Translations under genes and position numbers: made by a program | In this document: in pieces, positions 13,460-15,210 of the stretch | Layout: each line of letters opens with the position of its first letter | Position numbering within the stretch: the first letter of the stretch is position 1 | Notes under the pieces: generated by a model | Seen by the model: only the letters and a program-made list of their open reading frames with translations | Told to the model about the DNA's origin: nothing | The model's database searches: none | Assembly (NCBI GenBank): GCA_902470905.1 | Contig: CABRIC010000048.1 | Location: forward strand, 1-15,210 | Source of the DNA: an uncultured Collinsella sp. | GTDB lineage: Bacteria > Actinomycetota > Coriobacteriia > Coriobacteriales > Coriobacteriaceae | DNA length: 15,210 nt | Direction of reading: 5' to 3'

Positions 13460-15210
13460 ATGAGTATCAAGCGTTTGGCGCTTTGCCGCAGTCAGGGCCG
13501 TCTATTTGTGCTGCTTCGTTTTGCCGGTCAGGATGTCGCCGCGCTTATTGAGCGGGAGGGTTCTCGGTCGTTTGCCCATGCGACGACGAGCGGTTCTTGT
13601 GTGCCGTCGCTAGTGCTTCCGGTCGATCATGGCCGTGTGCTGGCGCTTTGCCCTTCCGTTGCCGATTACGAGCGCGAGCTTGCCGTCTTGGTGCTTCCGT
13701 TTTTGGATGGCTCGTCGATGAATGTCGTTTTTGCATCCGGTGGCCAGAGGCTGGGCTCCATTCGCCTCGATAGCCGCGTGGCCAAGCTGGAATCCAAGAT
13801 TAACTACAAAGCAAAGCCTGCGCTGTGTGCGCTTATCCGCGATGCGCAGCGTGGCGAACACTGCGGCCGCTACGAGATCGATGCCATTCGCTATTTGCCG
13901 GCAGACGCCGGCGCGGTGTGGCGCTATGAGGTTACCTGGGCGGGAGAACCCCAGTGCGTACCTGAGCTCCAGATCTTCGATACGCATATGAATGTCATCG
14001 ATGCCACCGTGCATGTGTTTGAATCGCAGGCCGATGTGCCGCAGCGCAACGGTTGCCGCGTCAATAAAACGTATCTGAGCGTAGAGATGCCTCAGGATAT
14101 ACGGGATTTTGTCGCGATTGCGAGTGATCCCACAGAGCAGATTCAGAGCGGTTTTTGCGCCATGGATGGTCGCCTGTACAACGGCATGGTCGACGACAGT
14201 TGGAACCGCATGAAGGACGCGCGTGCAGACGACGCAGCTTATCGACGTTGGTTTGAGCAGCATCGCGCAAAGCCGGCCGATTTGGCGTGCCAGCGTGTCG
14301 CTTCGGCGGCCTTTGCCTATAGACCGCTCGTGAGCATTGTGGTGCCGTGCTACAAGACAGATCGGGTCTACCTGCGCGAGCTGCTGGACTCGGTGCTAGC
14401 TCAGAGCTATGACAACTGGGAATTGCTGCTTATGGACGCCTCGCCCGAATGGGATGCGGTGGCCAATCTTGCGGCTGCCGCCAATGACGAGCGGGTTCGT
14501 CGTATTGAGCTGCCTGGCAACGGCGGCATTGTGCTCAACACCAACGCTGGTATTCAGCAGGCGACTGGAGACTACATCGCGTTCTTGGACCATGACGACA
14601 TTCTGGAACCGGACGCGTTATTCCAGTATGTTTCCGCGCTGAACAAGGCTGCCGAGGGCGAGCGTCCCCAGGTCCTGTTCTGCGACGAGGACATGTTCCA
14701 GAAAACGGGGGAGTGGGGCCAGCCGGTCTTTAAGACAAAACTCAACGTTGACCTGCTCTATAGCCATAACTGCGTGACGCATTTCCTGATGGTGGAGAAG
14801 GCGCTTATTGATCGCATTGGCACGTCCCCAGAAGACGTTGCGGGCGCCCAGGACTACGACCTGACGCTTCGCTGCCTTGCGGCGGGCGCGCGGTTTAAGC
14901 ATGTTGCGCACGTGCTGTATCACTGGCGCGTTCATCCGGGGTCGACCGCCGATGGGTCTGCCGATAGCAAGCCGTATGCCATCGAGGCCGGGCGCCTTGC
15001 GCTTCGGCGCCACTTTAACGCGCTGGGTATTTGCGGAACGGTCGAGGAGACCGAGACGCCGTTTGTCTACCGCATGCGCTATGCGCTGCCGGAGCCTGCG
15101 CCGCTGGTGAGCATTGTGATCCCCACTAAGGACCACGTTGAGACGCTCGATGCCTGTGTGATGTCGATCGCCCAGAAAGCCACGTATGCCAACTACGAGA
15201 TCGTCTTGGT
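13460..15210 (+). CDS. Large multidomain family 2 glycosyltransferase (3' end beyond window)
   Basis: The frame is open for 583 codons to the window edge, so the stop lies outside. ATG 13460 immediately follows the TAG of the previous gene. Residues 1-285 form an N-terminal region rich in alternating hydrophobic residues (probably beta-sheet) that I do not recognise. A first GT-A domain starts at PLVSIVVPCYKTD (289-301), with LLLMDASPEWD (322-332), GNGGIVLNTNAGIQQATGDY (353-372), LDHDD (376-380) as DxD motif, AGAQDYDLTLRCLAAG (461-476) and YHWRVHPGSTA (487-497). A second GT2 domain begins at PLVSIVIPTKDHVETLDACV (548-567) and is cut off. Such tandem enzymes build rhamnan-like or other repeating wall glycans. 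Calling it a polymerising or bifunctional transferase is inference. Confidence 0.9.
   Translation, partial: MSIKRLALCRSQGRLFVLLRFAGQDVAALIEREGSRSFAHATTSGSCVPSLVLPVDHGRVLALCPSVADYERELAVLVLPFLDGSSMNVVFASGGQRLGSIRLDSRVAKLESKINYKAKPALCALIRDAQRGEHCGRYEIDAIRYLPADAGAVWRYEVTWAGEPQCVPELQIFDTHMNVIDATVHVFESQADVPQRNGCRVNKTYLSVEMPQDIRDFVAIASDPTEQIQSGFCAMDGRLYNGMVDDSWNRMKDARADDAAYRRWFEQHRAKPADLACQRVASAAFAYRPLVSIVVPCYKTDRVYLRELLDSVLAQSYDNWELLLMDASPEWDAVANLAAAANDERVRRIELPGNGGIVLNTNAGIQQATGDYIAFLDHDDILEPDALFQYVSALNKAAEGERPQVLFCDEDMFQKTGEWGQPVFKTKLNVDLLYSHNCVTHFLMVEKALIDRIGTSPEDVAGAQDYDLTLRCLAAGARFKHVAHVLYHWRVHPGSTADGSADSKPYAIEAGRLALRRHFNALGICGTVEETETPFVYRMRYALPEPAPLVSIVIPTKDHVETLDACVMSIAQKATYANYEIVL

Overview
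The window looks like chromosomal DNA from a high-GC Gram-positive, most likely a gut Coriobacteriia member such as Collinsella. I infer this from GC-rich codon use, a sufC-sufB-sufD order behind a divergent Rrf2 regulator, a surface protein with a sortase-type tail, and a dense array of family-2 glycosyltransferases. Genus is a judgement from memory, not a search. The first 45 bases are not genomic: they match an Illumina Nextera read-1 adapter with its i5 index, so genomic sequence starts at about 46.

Region 1 (46-3136) is iron-sulfur cluster assembly. On the minus strand lie sufC (ABC ATPase), sufB (scaffold) and the first 70 codons of sufD, tightly coupled. A divergent Rrf2/IscR-like regulator with three clustered cysteines sits on the plus strand. 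The 222-bp gap between sufC and the regulator holds a striking 72-bp inverted repeat made of four GGGACA-type half-sites.

Region 2 (3145-3838) is a MNT nucleotidyltransferase plus HI0074/HepT-like partner pair, overlapping by 14 nt and placed 8 bp behind the Rrf2 gene, in DNA that looks more AT-rich than its flanks. It resembles a type VII toxin-antitoxin module.

Region 3 (3966-5805) is a secreted, probably sortase-anchored protein with an N-terminal lysozyme-like domain and a long Ser/Asp/Lys/Glu-rich stalk, closed by a strong terminator.

Region 4 (5940-7739) is an AAA-ATPase-like protein of the PF09820 type. Its C-terminal PD-(D/E)XK-like domain seems to have lost the ExK catalytic pair.

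Region 5 (7757-15210) is surface-polysaccharide biosynthesis. One GlfT-like glycosyltransferase is on the minus strand. Divergent from it runs a plus-strand series of five glycosyltransferases. Four of them alternate as types A-B-A'-B', suggesting duplication of a two-gene unit, and both A-type genes start with TTG behind a near-perfect Shine-Dalgarno. The last is a large multidomain enzyme that runs off the right edge and is open for all 583 visible codons.

No gap between genes exceeds 300 bases; the longest (8780-9035, 256 bp) holds probable divergent promoters. I saw no tRNA, rRNA, CRISPR array, IS element or phage gene.
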